Positions 28,801-32,559 of a DNA stretch of 64,000 nt are shown here, piece by piece; the stretch's first letter is position 1, and the number at the start of each line of letters is the position of its first letter. Below the pieces are notes generated by a model that saw only the letters and a program-made list of their open reading frames with translations, ran no database searches and was not told the origin of the DNA. The stretch comes from Ariolimax columbianus (taxonomy: Eukaryota; Mollusca; Gastropoda; Stylommatophora; Arionidae), in contig JAVGWX010000011.1 of NCBI GenBank assembly GCA_036924085.1, positions 38,292,970-38,356,969 of the forward strand. Reading direction: 5' to 3'. A program made the position numbers and the translations under genes.

Positions 28801-30794
28801 TACAGATACTTGTGTAGCTGACATCATTTGAGTTAACAAAATTAGCTTACCAGAGCTTAGATCACCTCAAGGTGACCGCCACAGTTAAGGAGTTAAGCCC
28901 AATAACTTTTTAGTGAACCGGCAGGAAATGCTTGCGGACTGATATCGGTCCATGGACCAGCTGTTGGAAAACATAGCCCTAGAGTGTTTCATTCAACTAA
29001 GAGAAAACTGATAAATGCACCATTTATTCCTACATTGTGTTACCAATGTCAATCTTGGCCTTAACTAGGAACACATAAGAGTAATATCCAGAGCAGTGAG
29101 ATGCGCTGTGTGAGAAGTGCAGCCGGAAAGACAATTAGTGATCGAATCTGCAACATTATGCTGAGACCGACAGTGTGATCAAACCCAATTAGTGTCTACA
29201 TTGACGTCCAACATACCAAGTGGTTTGGTCATTTAGTCAGAATGCATTATAACCAGTCTGCAGCAAGCGCATATCATATGCAGGTTTCTGATCCACGTGC
29301 AAGGGGCCGACCTCAATGTAGGTGGATAAAGGTGTGACACACTCAGGAAGTTACACCTAACGCCAGCACAAGCTTCCCACCTGTCGATGAAAAGAAATCA
29401 ATCCATCCCGCCTCTCTATGACGCCTCTCGGCAATAGCAATAGGACAAAATAAGAAAACTTCAACACAACGGGGATGGCGTGGACCAGTGATTAAGTGAC
29501 ACGGCTCACAATCCGAAGGTGATGGGTTCACTCCGCATCACAGGACCAGCCGTTACCCCGGAGAAGGAAACCCTTAGAAAATACAGGAGGAAGCAGACCC
29601 TTACATAAAATGTATGCCTAAGTCGGATGCACTGGGTCGACAGGCGTAAAATAAAAACTGCGGAACACACACCGCCTTGGGAAATAGAGAAACAAGACGA
29701 AAACAAAGAAGAAAAAAAAGAAAACAATACAACACAACGTCCTTTTTCAGGGCGCACACCTTAGAAATACATGTTAGCACGGTTAAAAGGCTTATCACAA
29801 ACTTCCATTTTGCAGATGATATTGATGTATTGGCAGGCACAGAAAAGGATCTCCAGGAGTTAATTGGTAGATTGGATAGAGCAGCCCAGAGTTTTGGTAT
29901 GGAAATAAATGCAGATAAAACAAAGCTCATGACTACTAACATAGAGGGGTTTAAATCTGTAATCGAGGCAAATGGGCAGGAACTTGAGGTGGTACAACAT
30001 TTCAAATATTTGGGATCATTGATCAGTGAAGAGGGATCGCAGCCAGGGGTAATTGCAAGAATAGCATAAATAACTTACTCGGCTGAAACCTATATGGCAA
30101 GACAAGCGGCTCGCCCTTGGCATAAAAGTTAGACTAATGCGCTCTTTGGTGATCTCAATATTTCTGTATGCATGCGAGACCTGGACCATTACAGAAGATA
30201 TCCAGGGCAGAATACATGTAATGGAAATGAGGTGCTATAGAAACCTCCTAAATTTTACATATAAAGATCGTGTCACGAACATAGAAATCCGACAGAGAGT
30301 TGAAGACGCTATTGGCCCTTTTGAAGATCTGTTCACAGCTATCAAAAGACGAAAGATGGCCTGGTGCGGACACGTCACGAGGTCCAACGGAATTACCAAC
30401 TCGATACTCTTTGGTTCCGTACCGGGACAGAGAGGGCGAGGACGTCCAAGGAAGAGGTGGGTGGACGTCACTGAGTGGTCTTCTCCCGATGAGATACGAC
30501 AGGCGTCGGCAGACAGAGAAAAATGGTGTGGGATTTTGGGAGTATCTTCAAGTGTGCCCCAACGACCTGATGGGTTACAGGATGAACTGAACTAAACACT
30601 AACGGAGAAGATAAATAAGATATTATTAATAATGATGTTAATTTTTTTCTCTGCACACAGTTGACTACATAGTCATGCAGTTTGGACGAGTAGCTGAGGA
30701 TGTGTTTACAATGGACTTTAACTACCCAATGTGTGCCCTGCAAGCTTTCGGCATTGCGCTCAGCAGCTTCGATGGAAAACTTGCCTGTGAGTGA
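1147..30794 (+). CDS. TUB: Tubby-like protein gene (TUB/TULP family), 8 visible exons, 5' end outside window
   Basis: The eight segments 1147-1257, 10925-11128, 14082-14194, 17485-17587, 20101-20199, 23554-23641, 25886-25969 and 30661-30794 are bordered by AG and GT and join in one frame (936 nt, stop TGA at 30792-30794). The product contains family hallmarks in order: [101 protein letters not shown] and the C-terminal [10 protein letters not shown]. This is a complete tubby barrel domain. Known biology of the family: the domain binds PI(4,5)P2 at the plasma membrane, and the N-terminus binds IFT-A to bring receptors into cilia. The N-terminal exons are not in the window. The sequence looks closest to the TUB/TULP3/king-tubby group; the exact paralogue is not settled. 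There is no frameshift or stop, so the gene looks functional. Confidence 0.95.
1475..1996. repeat. 67-bp satellite array
   Basis: About 7.5 nearly identical 67-bp units containing GACTGATCAACCAGAGGATA and GAGAGACATGCTCAGACAAC. Spacing is exactly 67 bp at 1541, 1608 and 1675. Diverged units continue at 2259-2400, on the far side of the 30-bp array. Confidence 0.95.
1997..2258. repeat. 30-bp minisatellite, inverted relative to 1-430
   Basis: About eight units of 30 bp (GAGGAAACTGCAAATGGTAA then ACATTGAATA), the reverse complement of the array at 1-430. It sits inside the 67-bp array, which resumes at 2259. Open frames on the minus strand are repeat artefacts. Confidence 0.94.
2259..2400. repeat. 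Diverged continuation of the 67-bp satellite
   Basis: Two to three decayed units (ACTGATCAACCAGAGGATAG, GAGACATGTC) that match the array at 1475-1996. Confidence 0.85.
2401..3640. other. AT-rich intron sequence; degenerate TAATTACATATTTTC repeats
   Basis: No exon recognised. From about 3230 to 3640 the motif AGTAATTACATATTTTC recurs roughly every 45-60 bp with strong divergence, suggesting an old minisatellite. A T-tract lies at 3053-3070. Confidence 0.6.
3910..4285 (-). mobile_element. Retroposon family A, near full-length copy
   Basis: It matches the family A pattern on the minus strand. The GAA-rich tail end (read here as TTCTTCTTTTTCGTTC) leads into TCTCGCTACCAAG, the AAGGGCTTTG hairpin, GGATGTAGTCCGGAGAACGG, TTGACTGTGATATTTGC, GGTCCGGTACATCCAACTTC, and ends at CAGCTTATACACTGCTCAAC ATCCTGATCCC. 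Confidence 0.85.
4300..4660 (-). mobile_element. RTE-like LINE, 3' end fragment
   Basis: Minus-strand translation in broken frames gives [14 protein letters not shown] and [11 protein letters not shown] motifs, then FWGHVMR and the C-terminal end before an (ATG)n tail at 4300-4320 (TCATCATCATCAG on the plus strand). This is the C-terminus of an endonuclease/reverse transcriptase LINE. It is frameshifted and dead. Copies of the same subfamily lie at 5220-5725 (minus) and 42156-42565 (plus). Confidence 0.75.
4661..5219. repeat. Pyrimidine-rich low-complexity tract with (CT)n microsatellite
   Basis: Over 500 bp of C/T-rich plus strand, with a pure CT run at about 4797-4835. The open frames here (for example 4925-5308) reflect composition only. 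Confidence 0.9.
5220..5725 (-). mobile_element. RTE-like LINE, reverse transcriptase C-terminal fragment
   Basis: The minus strand encodes [20 protein letters not shown] followed by [13 protein letters not shown], the conserved block after the RT palm in RTE-type elements. It is interrupted by stops. Same subfamily as 4300-4660. Confidence 0.75.
5950..6335. repeat. AT-rich minisatellite (ATTTTACACACAAAAACATAAA)
   Basis: Around ten diverged copies of a unit of about 30-35 bp with core TTTTACACACAAAAACATAA. The 225 bp before it show no recognisable feature. Confidence 0.85.
6336..7165. repeat. 40-bp minisatellite GTGTGTGAATTGAGTGAGAG, split by a LINE
   Basis: Units with core GTGTGTGAATTGAGTGAGAG occur at 6342-6395 and again, about seven times, at 6905-7165. 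A minus-strand LINE fragment lies between them, so the LINE probably inserted into the array or the array expanded next to it. Confidence 0.88.
6390..6895 (-). mobile_element. Non-LTR retrotransposon, C-terminal fragment
   Basis: The minus-strand reading gives [20 protein letters not shown], then [17 protein letters not shown], then ALNWTPRG and a decayed GRPK-type tail. These are the RT C-terminal blocks of an endonuclease/RT LINE. Stops and frameshifts are present. Confidence 0.78.
7166..7590. other. GT-rich and unassigned intron sequence
   Basis: A (GT)n run at about 7250-7270 and a G/C homopolymer-rich patch at 7281-7335. The rest shows no feature I recognise. Confidence 0.5.
7590..8075 (+). 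mobile_element. Interspersed repeat family D, long copy
   Basis: It begins at TTGTTGTTGTTGAATG and contains AATGAAGGTGGACCGGAGTC, CACTACGGGGATGA, AGGCTGTTTCCAAGGAG and repeated CCTGACTAACATAGTCTGAT, the sequence order seen in all family D copies. No coding potential. The type is unassigned; dispersion and fixed order suggest a SINE-like retroposon. Confidence 0.75.
8076..8764. other. Intron sequence, nothing recognised
   Basis: No exon, repeat unit or transposon protein was recognised on either strand. Confidence 0.4.
8765..9030 (-). mobile_element. LINE ORF tail (RGRPRNTW block)
   Basis: The minus strand encodes [19 protein letters not shown], the C-terminal GRP-x-x-TW block of an RTE-type LINE. 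No intact frame. Confidence 0.65.
9031..9560 (-). mobile_element. LINE fragment, linker between endonuclease and RT
   Basis: The minus-strand frame 9262-9555 reads [20 protein letters not shown] then LAILEEKN, the region before the RT domain in many endonuclease/RT LINEs. The adjacent tail at 8765-9030 has the same orientation, so both may be one internally deleted copy. Confidence 0.65.
9565..9775 (+). mobile_element. LINE ORF C-terminus ([11 protein letters not shown] block)
   Basis: In frame: [20 protein letters not shown], then [19 protein letters not shown], and a stop, followed by a TTGATT-rich end. This is the intact end of an RTE-type ORF. The same subfamily is seen on the minus strand at 15195-15345 and 54990-55110. 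Confidence 0.8.
9955..10205 (-). mobile_element. Retroposon family E, partial copy
   Basis: It contains GAGGGCACCTAACAGACTGT, TTAAGATGGACTTGCGCATC, GGTTAACCACCC, GATGCTCGACCCTAG and GTAGAAGTACAGGTTGACTA in the family E order. Confidence 0.8.
10255..10660 (+). mobile_element. LINE reverse transcriptase N-terminal fragment
   Basis: Plus-strand reading: [40 protein letters not shown], and later [20 protein letters not shown] with QFWFYKG. These match RT motifs 0-2 of RTE-type elements. Stops and a frameshift lie between them. Confidence 0.82.
10660..10830. repeat. (AT)n microsatellites flanking a transposon end
   Basis: AT/TATA runs at about 10653-10670 and 10793-10826 surround the mariner-like terminal sequence at 10703-10748. 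Confidence 0.85.
10703..10748 (+). mobile_element. Mariner-like terminal inverted repeat, solitary
   Basis: After a TA dinucleotide comes TGAGGCGTGTTCAAATGAAA then CCGAACC. The following bases match the reverse complement of 33027-33071. The partner end was not found nearby. Confidence 0.6.
10925..11128 (+). CDS. TUB: Tubby gene exon 2: start of tubby domain
   Basis: It is preceded by ttttttccgaacag and followed by gtaactg. The exon has 68 codons, phase 0 at both ends. The first 24 residues are a polar linker. The tubby domain then starts with [20 protein letters not shown] and continues through [20 protein letters not shown]. These are the first beta strands of the tubby barrel and are highly conserved in the family. 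Confidence 0.95.
11240..11545 (+). mobile_element. LINE ORF C-terminal tail
   Basis: It reads [17 protein letters not shown]-like, RRRGRPKKR-like and then [22 protein letters not shown] and a stop, after frameshift allowance. It matches the end of the LINE at 29765-30600 (CVPQRPDG-type C-terminus). Dead copy, sense to Tubby, in the intron directly after exon 2. Confidence 0.75.
11562..11870 (-). mobile_element. Retroposon family A copy
   Basis: GTAAGTAGCAGGGTGTAGTC, CTTGACTGCGATATTTGCAC, CACATCCGACTTCTGC and TGGCAGCTCTGGGTCGCTGG, ending CTGCTCAGCATCTTGATC. It lies head to head with an A-short copy at 11895-12065. Confidence 0.85.
11895..12065 (+). mobile_element. Retroposon family A-short copy
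   Basis: It starts at TCTGCCGAAGACGGATGTGT and ends GAGAACGAACACAGAAGAAG. The start is the same as in A-short copies at 43826, 45935 and 48905. Confidence 0.82.
12085..12372 (+). mobile_element. Retroposon family A, diverged subfamily A2
   Basis: Same order as family A (GCTTGCATCAGAGTCAACGA, GGCCAAGACC, CCAGCTGAAACTAGATGTGT, AAGGTGCTGAAATCGCAG) but with the tail CCTTTTCAGGACGAACGTC seen in the A2 copies at 27745, 34590 and 36545. Confidence 0.75.
12640..12960 (+). mobile_element. LINE ORF tail (ALDWNPQGK block)
   Basis: It reads [20 protein letters not shown] then DWNPQGK, a decayed [11 protein letters not shown] block and LAQSWTK. C-terminal RTE-type LINE sequence. A minus-strand relative lies at 58490-58740. 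Confidence 0.72.
12976..13245 (+). mobile_element. tRNA-derived SINE, family B
   Basis: It begins GGGGACGGCGTGGCCTAATG with an A-box-like TGGCCTAATGG and a B-box GGGTTCGATCCCC, then CTGAAGTCGGATGCACTGGG, GCAAAATAAAAACC and a CAA/A-rich tail. It is flanked by a 10-bp duplication AGATGGAGAG at 12966-12975 and 13246-13255, direct evidence of retroposition. Confidence 0.92.
13256..13690 (+). mobile_element. LINE C-terminal fragment
   Basis: A plus-strand mosaic of frames gives [20 protein letters not shown] and [13 protein letters not shown] blocks, the WxGHxxRM and GRPxxRW regions of an endonuclease/RT LINE. A sister copy lies at 29075-29445. Confidence 0.65.
13735..13925 (-). mobile_element. 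Retroposon family E, partial copy
   Basis: AATAGCACCACTGTCCCTCA, AAGCATGTCCTGAGAGGCGA, GCATAACACCAGCCATGG and GGCGCCTAACAGCCTGC are in family E order. It is truncated where an 18-bp array begins. Confidence 0.8.
13922..14034. repeat. 18-bp minisatellite ATTCCTTGACATTTCTAT
   Basis: About six copies of ATTCCTTGACATTTCTAT, ending 48 bp before the acceptor of Tubby exon 3. Confidence 0.92.
14082..14194 (+). CDS. TUB: Tubby gene exon 3: [10 protein letters not shown] segment
   Basis: Acceptor cctcag, donor gtaggt. It encodes [20 protein letters not shown], then a loop, and ends in GKL plus two bases of an Arg codon (phase 2). Counting back from the C-terminus, the Lys of GKL (14187-14189) matches mouse TUB Lys330 and the split Arg matches Arg332, the residues known to coordinate the PI(4,5)P2 head group. 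Both are retained. Confidence 0.96.
14260..14400 (-). mobile_element. CR1/L2-like LINE 3' end
   Basis: TTAACTAAACTTCTTTATAC, GACTCTGCAGAGTCTGTATA and GTGCATCCAATCTATTTTTT are the 3' end of the CR1/L2-like family in minus orientation. It is followed directly by a plus-oriented copy, forming an inverted pair. Confidence 0.8.
14425..14795 (+). mobile_element. CR1/L2-like LINE C-terminus and 3' tail
   Basis: It decodes to [13 protein letters not shown], FIRL-like, then [20 protein letters not shown] text and the 3' tail TACAGACTCTGCAGAGTCTT then CTAAACCAG. It is decayed, with stops, and ends in the TTAAGTTA-type tail of this family. Confidence 0.8.
14800..15075 (+). mobile_element. Interspersed repeat family D, partial
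   Basis: GCATGCTGATGAAAATGGAC, CAGTGTCCTCCAGGCAG, CACTACTACAGGGATCACGT, CCATCTCATTAGCTAGAATG and CACCTGACCTGACCAACATA follow the family D order. Confidence 0.8.
15195..15345 (-). mobile_element. LINE ORF C-terminus
   Basis: The minus strand gives [15 protein letters not shown] and VNGLC-type text, matching the intact tail at 9565-9775. It adjoins the array at 15305-15860, whose unit derives from it. Confidence 0.7.
15305..15860. repeat. About 90-bp minisatellite with variable poly-G, LINE-derived
   Basis: Six units, each CATTCTCTTCTCCATCTATT, a G tract of 6-18, TACACAAACATTGGACCTGC and CCAGTTCCTGTAATCTTAG. The minus-strand frame in each unit contains [18 protein letters not shown], a piece of the LINE tail next to it. 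G-tract length explains most of the length variation. Confidence 0.95.
16055..16430 (-). mobile_element. Retroposon family E, near full-length
   Basis: GTATGACAAGGACAAGAATA, GCCCCACGGAGAGCATGTCA, GGCGCCTAACAGGCTGCGGG, TGGTTAACCACTCTC, GAGTAATAAGCTGCTC and AGAAGTACAGGTCTACTAAG give the full family E order. Confidence 0.87.
16435..16530 (+). mobile_element. Family D, 3' fragment
   Basis: GGGAGGTCTTAGCCAGTATG, TACCTGACACTGACTC and GACCAGACGTTAGACTCCTC, the terminal part of family D. Confidence 0.65.
16575..17400 (-). mobile_element. CR1/L2-like LINE, RT C-terminus to 3' end (longest copy)
   Basis: The minus strand, reading from 17400 down, encodes [14 protein letters not shown] text, then [31 protein letters not shown], a [14 protein letters not shown] block, [16 protein letters not shown] and [13 protein letters not shown] text. 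It ends at the TTAAGTTAAGT tail. This is the CR1/L2-type RT C-terminus. Stops and frameshifts are present. It is the best reference copy for the family in this window. Confidence 0.88.
17485..17587 (+). CDS. TUB: Tubby gene exon 4
   Basis: Acceptor tctcctacag, donor gtaagt. The first base completes the Arg codon from exon 3. It encodes [15 protein letters not shown], a variable loop and RQELVAAAY. The loop is about five residues shorter than in mouse TUB. The exon ends in phase 0. A LINE fragment with RNase H begins directly downstream in the intron. Confidence 0.95.
17600..18800 (+). mobile_element. I-like LINE with RNase H domain, 3' part
   Basis: Three broken frames in one direction: a linker (17611-17814, [20 protein letters not shown]), the front of RNase H at about 18015-18215 ([34 protein letters not shown]), and 18210-18788 with [20 protein letters not shown], then a C-terminal [17 protein letters not shown] and a zinc-knuckle-like CDCW/H/C block. 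RNase H acidic residues are partly retained. It is 5' truncated and dead, and starts close to the Tubby exon 4 donor. Confidence 0.88.
18835..19072 (-). mobile_element. tRNA-derived SINE, family B
   Basis: Minus-strand copy: CTTTGGATTGTGAGACGTG, TTTCCCGGGGTAATGACC and GTCTGTCGGCCCAGTGCATA are the family B landmarks. The internal promoter end is degraded. Confidence 0.85.
19075..19450. other. Intron sequence, partly shared with 39900-40080
   Basis: Text such as TTAGTTTCCACTACAAACGT, AACTAAACAGACCTACCTCA and ATCAATAATGGGA recurs with changes at 39918-40035, so an unnamed dispersed repeat is present here. No gene. Confidence 0.6.
19451..20030 (-). mobile_element. RTE-like LINE reverse transcriptase fragment, open frame of 190 codons
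   Basis: The minus-strand frame 20029-19457 reads [54 protein letters not shown] and [10 protein letters not shown]. The RT catalytic box is LADN in place of the expected F/LADD, so an active-site Asp is lost. The frame is unusually clean for a dead copy. Confidence 0.88.
20101..20199 (+). CDS. TUB: Tubby gene exon 5: [13 protein letters not shown] segment
   Basis: Acceptor gtgtcatttag, donor gtaagt, 33 codons, phase 0 at both ends. It encodes [20 protein letters not shown] and a less conserved strand ending NIKPYG. The acceptor lies about 70 bp past the end of an antisense RTE-like reverse transcriptase fragment. Confidence 0.96.
20200..20690. other. Intron sequence with decayed repeat pieces
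   Basis: CTACCTCTCTTTCTGT is duplicated at about 20240-20275. The segment CCATGTGAGAGCTTGCCTAG GCTATGTTGGA-like text recurs at 23150-23200. Nothing else is recognised. Confidence 0.45.
20690..21420 (-). mobile_element. LINE ORF tail interrupted by a family A retroposon
   Basis: The LINE sense is minus. The upstream part, about 21420-21232, decodes in broken frames to KLGW, WTPKRR-like and GRPK-like text. The downstream part, 20816-20706, reads [20 protein letters not shown] then [17 protein letters not shown] and a stop. The two parts are separated by family A at 20818-21218. Confidence 0.8.
20818..21218 (-). mobile_element. Retroposon family A, full length with target-site duplication
   Basis: A 401-bp element bounded by the perfect 13-bp duplication ATTCATGATTTCT at 20805-20817 and 21219-21231. 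Sense orientation (minus) starts GGGAACAAAATGCTGAGCAG and ends with a GAAGAA tail. An internal CTTCGATCCCTTCTC segment is duplicated. This copy defines the family borders. Confidence 0.93.
21480..22095 (+). mobile_element. RTE-type LINE C-terminal half
   Basis: It reads [40 protein letters not shown], then after a frameshift [16 protein letters not shown] and, after a stop, [40 protein letters not shown] and a terminal KRQR stop. This is the familiar LLYGSETW / GRPxxRFKD end of an endonuclease/RT LINE. Confidence 0.88.
22711..23098. repeat. Chimeric A2-SINE/LINE unit, arm 1 of an inverted repeat
   Basis: It contains a family A2 piece (22711-22880) fused to a LINE RT N-terminal piece (22895-23098, with [16 protein letters not shown] text). 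It matches the reverse complement of 27553-27940 at about 94% over 210 bases counted by eye. At the junction lies a 9-bp-arm palindrome, ATCAGCAAATGTTTGCTGAT. Confidence 0.92.
23262..23388 (+). mobile_element. Retroposon family A, 3' fragment
   Basis: GATGGTACAAATATCACAGT, CAACGCATTCCGCTCTCCG, TGCTACTTGCAAAGCCCTTT and GAACAACGAAGAAGAATAAG end in the family A tail. Confidence 0.82.
23554..23641 (+). CDS. TUB: Tubby gene exon 6: barrel and central helix segment
   Basis: Acceptor tgtgtctctag, then [20 protein letters not shown] and NKTPVWND. It ends in phase 1 (GAT G). The donor is gtttgt, weaker than the gtaagt/gtgagt donors elsewhere in this gene. A 26-bp minisatellite begins a few bases into the intron. 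Confidence 0.95.
23645..24260. repeat. 26-bp minisatellite starting at the exon 6 donor
   Basis: About 23 copies of GTAGATAGGTTATTAGAATG plus GTTAAT begin within about ten bases of the splice donor at 23642. The units vary slightly (GGTTAGTTAATGCAGATATA version). Confidence 0.95.
24290..25227 (-). mobile_element. RNase H domain of an I-like LINE, 3' part
   Basis: One frame runs from 25227 to 24601 with a single stop between 24949 and 24943. It shows the RNase H signature: [33 protein letters not shown] (the usual TDS is changed to TAL, so a catalytic Asp is lost) and [20 protein letters not shown]. Downstream to 24290 a decayed C-terminal segment follows. Confidence 0.88.
25213..25445 (+). 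mobile_element. CR1/L2-like LINE 3' tail
   Basis: AAGAGGACACAGCTACAAAT, AGAAAGGTCCAGATTAGATG, GAATGCATTGCCACAGGAAA, then CAGACTCTGCAAAGTCTTCT and a TTAAGTTAAGTTAA tail. It encodes the family's HSYKL / RSRLD / VNAWNALP C-terminus with changes. Confidence 0.85.
25446..25885. other. Intron sequence upstream of Tubby exon 7
   Basis: Nothing recognised except the pyrimidine tract and acceptor at 25870-25885. Confidence 0.45.
25886..25969 (+). CDS. TUB: Tubby gene exon 7: [20 protein letters not shown] segment
   Basis: Acceptor tctgtttcag. It encodes [20 protein letters not shown] and FQIVHDND and ends AATGATG|gtgagt (phase 1). This is among the most conserved parts of the family. The donor is the first unit of a 32-bp tandem array that repeats GGTGAG 18 more times. 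Confidence 0.96.
25970..26562. repeat. 32-bp minisatellite seeded on the exon 7 splice donor
   Basis: Units of about 32 bp (GGTGAGTTGAGTTATATAAT, GTCCAATATGAG) start exactly at the donor GATG|gtgagt. There are 18 further GGTGAG copies, 11 followed by T (GTGAGT) and 7 by A. Five units read ATGATGGTGAG, nearly the same as the real exon border. Confidence 0.95.
26563..27150. other. Intron sequence, nothing clear; G tract at 27101-27110
   Basis: No exon or known element recognised. A short segment near 26860 (CCATCTTCGCTTGCAATGAG) resembles 43612-43635. Confidence 0.4.
27155..27545 (+). mobile_element. CR1/L2-like LINE C-terminus and 3' tail
   Basis: CAGAAAAACCGGCCTACGGT, TTGAGGTGACTTAATACAGG, ACCTACAAGAACAAGAGGGT, GTGAATGCTTGGAATACATT and the TTAAGTTA tail. 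Same order as 14425-14795. Confidence 0.86.
27553..27940. repeat. Chimeric A2-SINE/LINE unit, arm 2 of an inverted repeat
   Basis: Reverse complement of 22711-23098, with the same SINE/LINE junction and the same palindrome. The ends diverge abruptly (TCTCCAAAAA is shared, the next bases are not). Confidence 0.92.
27955..28310 (-). mobile_element. Interspersed repeat family D copy
   Basis: Reverse-oriented: AGACTAACGTTTGGTCAGGC, TTTCATGGCAGCCTGGCAAA, GGTGAGGGATTCATGTGATC, CAAGCATAGCACAACCACCT and CTTTTCAGGGCGCACAAAAG. Confidence 0.85.
28485..28650 (+). mobile_element. Retroposon family A2, 5' fragment
   Basis: GTAAATGAGCTGACAGTAGC, GTGGCTCATAG, CATAGCTGACCAAGACCCTA, TTGGTGGCCCTGAAAGCAGA and GGGATCGAACACAGC follow the A2 order. 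Confidence 0.7.
28680..29074. other. Intron sequence, nothing recognised
   Basis: AT-rich, no coding or repeat signal recognised. Confidence 0.4.
29075..29445 (+). mobile_element. LINE C-terminal fragment
   Basis: Frame mosaic with [36 protein letters not shown] and [11 protein letters not shown], a relative of 13256-13690. Stops interrupt it. Confidence 0.75.
29471..29700 (+). mobile_element. tRNA-derived SINE, family B
   Basis: GGGGATGGCGTGGACCAGTG, GTTAAG-like A-box region, GATGGGTTCACTCCGC (B box weakened), CGTTACCCCGGAGAAG and CGGATGCACTGGGTCGACAG. A CAACACAAC repeat lies on both sides (29462-29470 and about 29731-29740). Confidence 0.88.
29765..30600 (+). mobile_element. LINE reverse transcriptase C-terminal half, well preserved
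   Basis: Two frames, 29677-30069 and 30137-30592. The first has the RT catalytic box [12 protein letters not shown], then INADKTKLM and [12 protein letters not shown]. The second has [60 protein letters not shown], and a natural stop. The active-site FADD is intact. It is sense to Tubby and ends about 60 bp before the exon 8 acceptor. The two frames are separated by one stop and a frameshift. Confidence 0.92.
30661..30794 (+). CDS. TUB: Tubby gene exon 8: C-terminal helix and stop
   Basis: Acceptor ttttctctgcacacag. It encodes [20 protein letters not shown], then the hydrophobic central helix ([19 protein letters not shown]) that fills the tubby barrel, then TGA. The C-terminal ACE is typical for the family. 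No convincing AATAAA was found within several hundred bases, so the 3' UTR end is not placed. Confidence 0.96.
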
Positions 30795-31560
30795 CCTCCT
30801 TGTCAGGCTTATCAAATTGCCTGTTTCATCATTCCTCCGAGGATACACCAGTGACTTCAACAGCAAAAATATGACCACGACATCAGACAAATAATATAGA
30901 CAAAATGAACGGCTCAAAACTGTTGTCATATTTGAAGGCTAAATTCTAGAACTATTCTTGTTCTTTTTTTTTTGGTTGTTGTTGGTGATCTGTTTACCTC
31001 TGACACATTTACATGTTAGTGGATGTCATTTTTGTTATGTATTTAGATGACATATTTCTTTTATAATGTGACCTTCAACTTTTAGTTCTAAGAACTATAT
31101 ATTTTTTTAAAGAACTTTGGTAAGGATTACCTATCAACTTGAGCAAATGACAACAGGACACCAGACTAACTAAAGCCAAACCCACTCCAGACTAACCAAA
31201 ATGCATACACCAGACTAACCAAAACCCATTACACCAGACTAACAAAAACCCATACACCAGACTAACCAAGACCCATACATCAGACCAACCAGAACTCGTA
31301 CACATGTCCAACTGACACTCTTATATATGTCCAACCAAAACGCGTACACATATCCAACGAGAACATTGTTCTGAAATGTGAATGTATGTTCAAGTATCTA
31401 TGATACTAACTAAAGACATACACTTTAGTAAAATATCAGAACTTAGCGGCAAATTTCTGCAAACAACCCAAGTTCAATACAAACTGCCAGCTACATTATT
31501 TTTTCTAGAAAAATTACCAGTAGCAATGTTTTTAATTACGGTGTTAAATAGATTATCTTA
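30795..31560. other. Region after the Tubby stop: 3' UTR candidate and degenerate minisatellite
   Basis: Probable 3' UTR at the start. At 31160-31370 a degenerate unit of about 23 bp, ACCAGACTAACCAAAACCCA, is repeated about eight times. Related units return at 32065-32150. No clear poly(A) signal. Confidence 0.55.
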
Positions 31561-31789
31561 ACCCATTAAGACCTGGCTACCCATTGTGTAAAATCCCATT
31601 CCCCTGTGCTCCTGAGAAAATACGCACAAGGTAGACATCTGAGGAAAACTATTTACTATGGCATAACTATTTTCTCTAATTGAATTATTTTATTTCAAAT
31701 TGACTGACTTGATCATCTCCAATGTTTCTACTTGTGATGCCAGTAAATTGTGAACAATTTTTTTTTTCATGCGATCGCCTAATTTTTCA
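31561..31789 (+). repeat. Dispersed repeat family H, uninterrupted copy
   Basis: TAACCCATTAAGACCTGGCT, GCACAAGGTAGACATCTGAG, CAAATTGACTGACTTGATCA and ATGCCAGTAAATTGTG. A second copy at 49186-49805 is split by a LINE insertion, so this one serves as an empty-site model. Confidence 0.85.
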
Positions 31790-31998
31790 ATTTTCCAAGC
31801 GGTGTGCATTGCACTATGTTTTTATTTTGCGTCTGTCGGCCCAGTGCATCCAACTTCACAATGCATTTTATGTAAGGGCTGCTTCCTCCTGCATTTGCTA
31901 AGAGTTTGCTTCCCCTGGGTAACGGCAGATGCTGTGATTGGGGATCAAACCCAGCACCTTCGAATTGTGAGCCGTGTCACTTAACCACAAGCCCAAAT
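31790..31998 (-). mobile_element. tRNA-derived SINE, family B
   Basis: Minus copy with CAAGCGGTGTGCATTGCACT, GTCTGTCGGCCCAGTGCATC, CCCCTGGGTAACGGC, GGGGATCAAACCCAGCACC and the ACCACAAGCCC head. AAATTGT flanks both sides (31744-31750 and 31999-32005). Confidence 0.88.
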
Positions 31999-32559
31999 TG
32001 TAGAATATAATTATTGAAGACCATCCTGTATCAAATGTACTTGATACCTTACGTTGAATACACACCAACAAACCACCCCCTGACCAACAAAAACACATAC
32101 GCCAGACCAACCAAAACACATAAACCAGACCAACAAAAACAGAAACATCAGATCTGATTCTCCAAAGGACAGGAATTTAGGTTTAACTAGCTTTCTCACA
32201 CATGTGATTCAAATAATCACTTGTCCTTTCCGGAATAAACACTATCTAAATCCAATTTATCGGTCTTCAAATCCTTGACAATGACTTGTTCTGACATTAG
32301 CCTTTTAGAGCAGCCATTTCCCGAATTTAAAAAAAAACTACTTTCCATCACGGAAATCACAAATTCATAAACACAATTTCCAGTTTCGTGGATGCCGCCA
32401 TATTTGTTATCTCCGGAAATGTGTGTACTGTGTAGACATCACGATATTATGGCCAAAATCTAAGCAGTACAGCCCGAAATATGCCTTAAAATAATGATCC
32501 ACCTGTCATACCGATTCATGGGTGTCTCTGGGAGTGGGGTATTTCCACAAACGTTCAGT

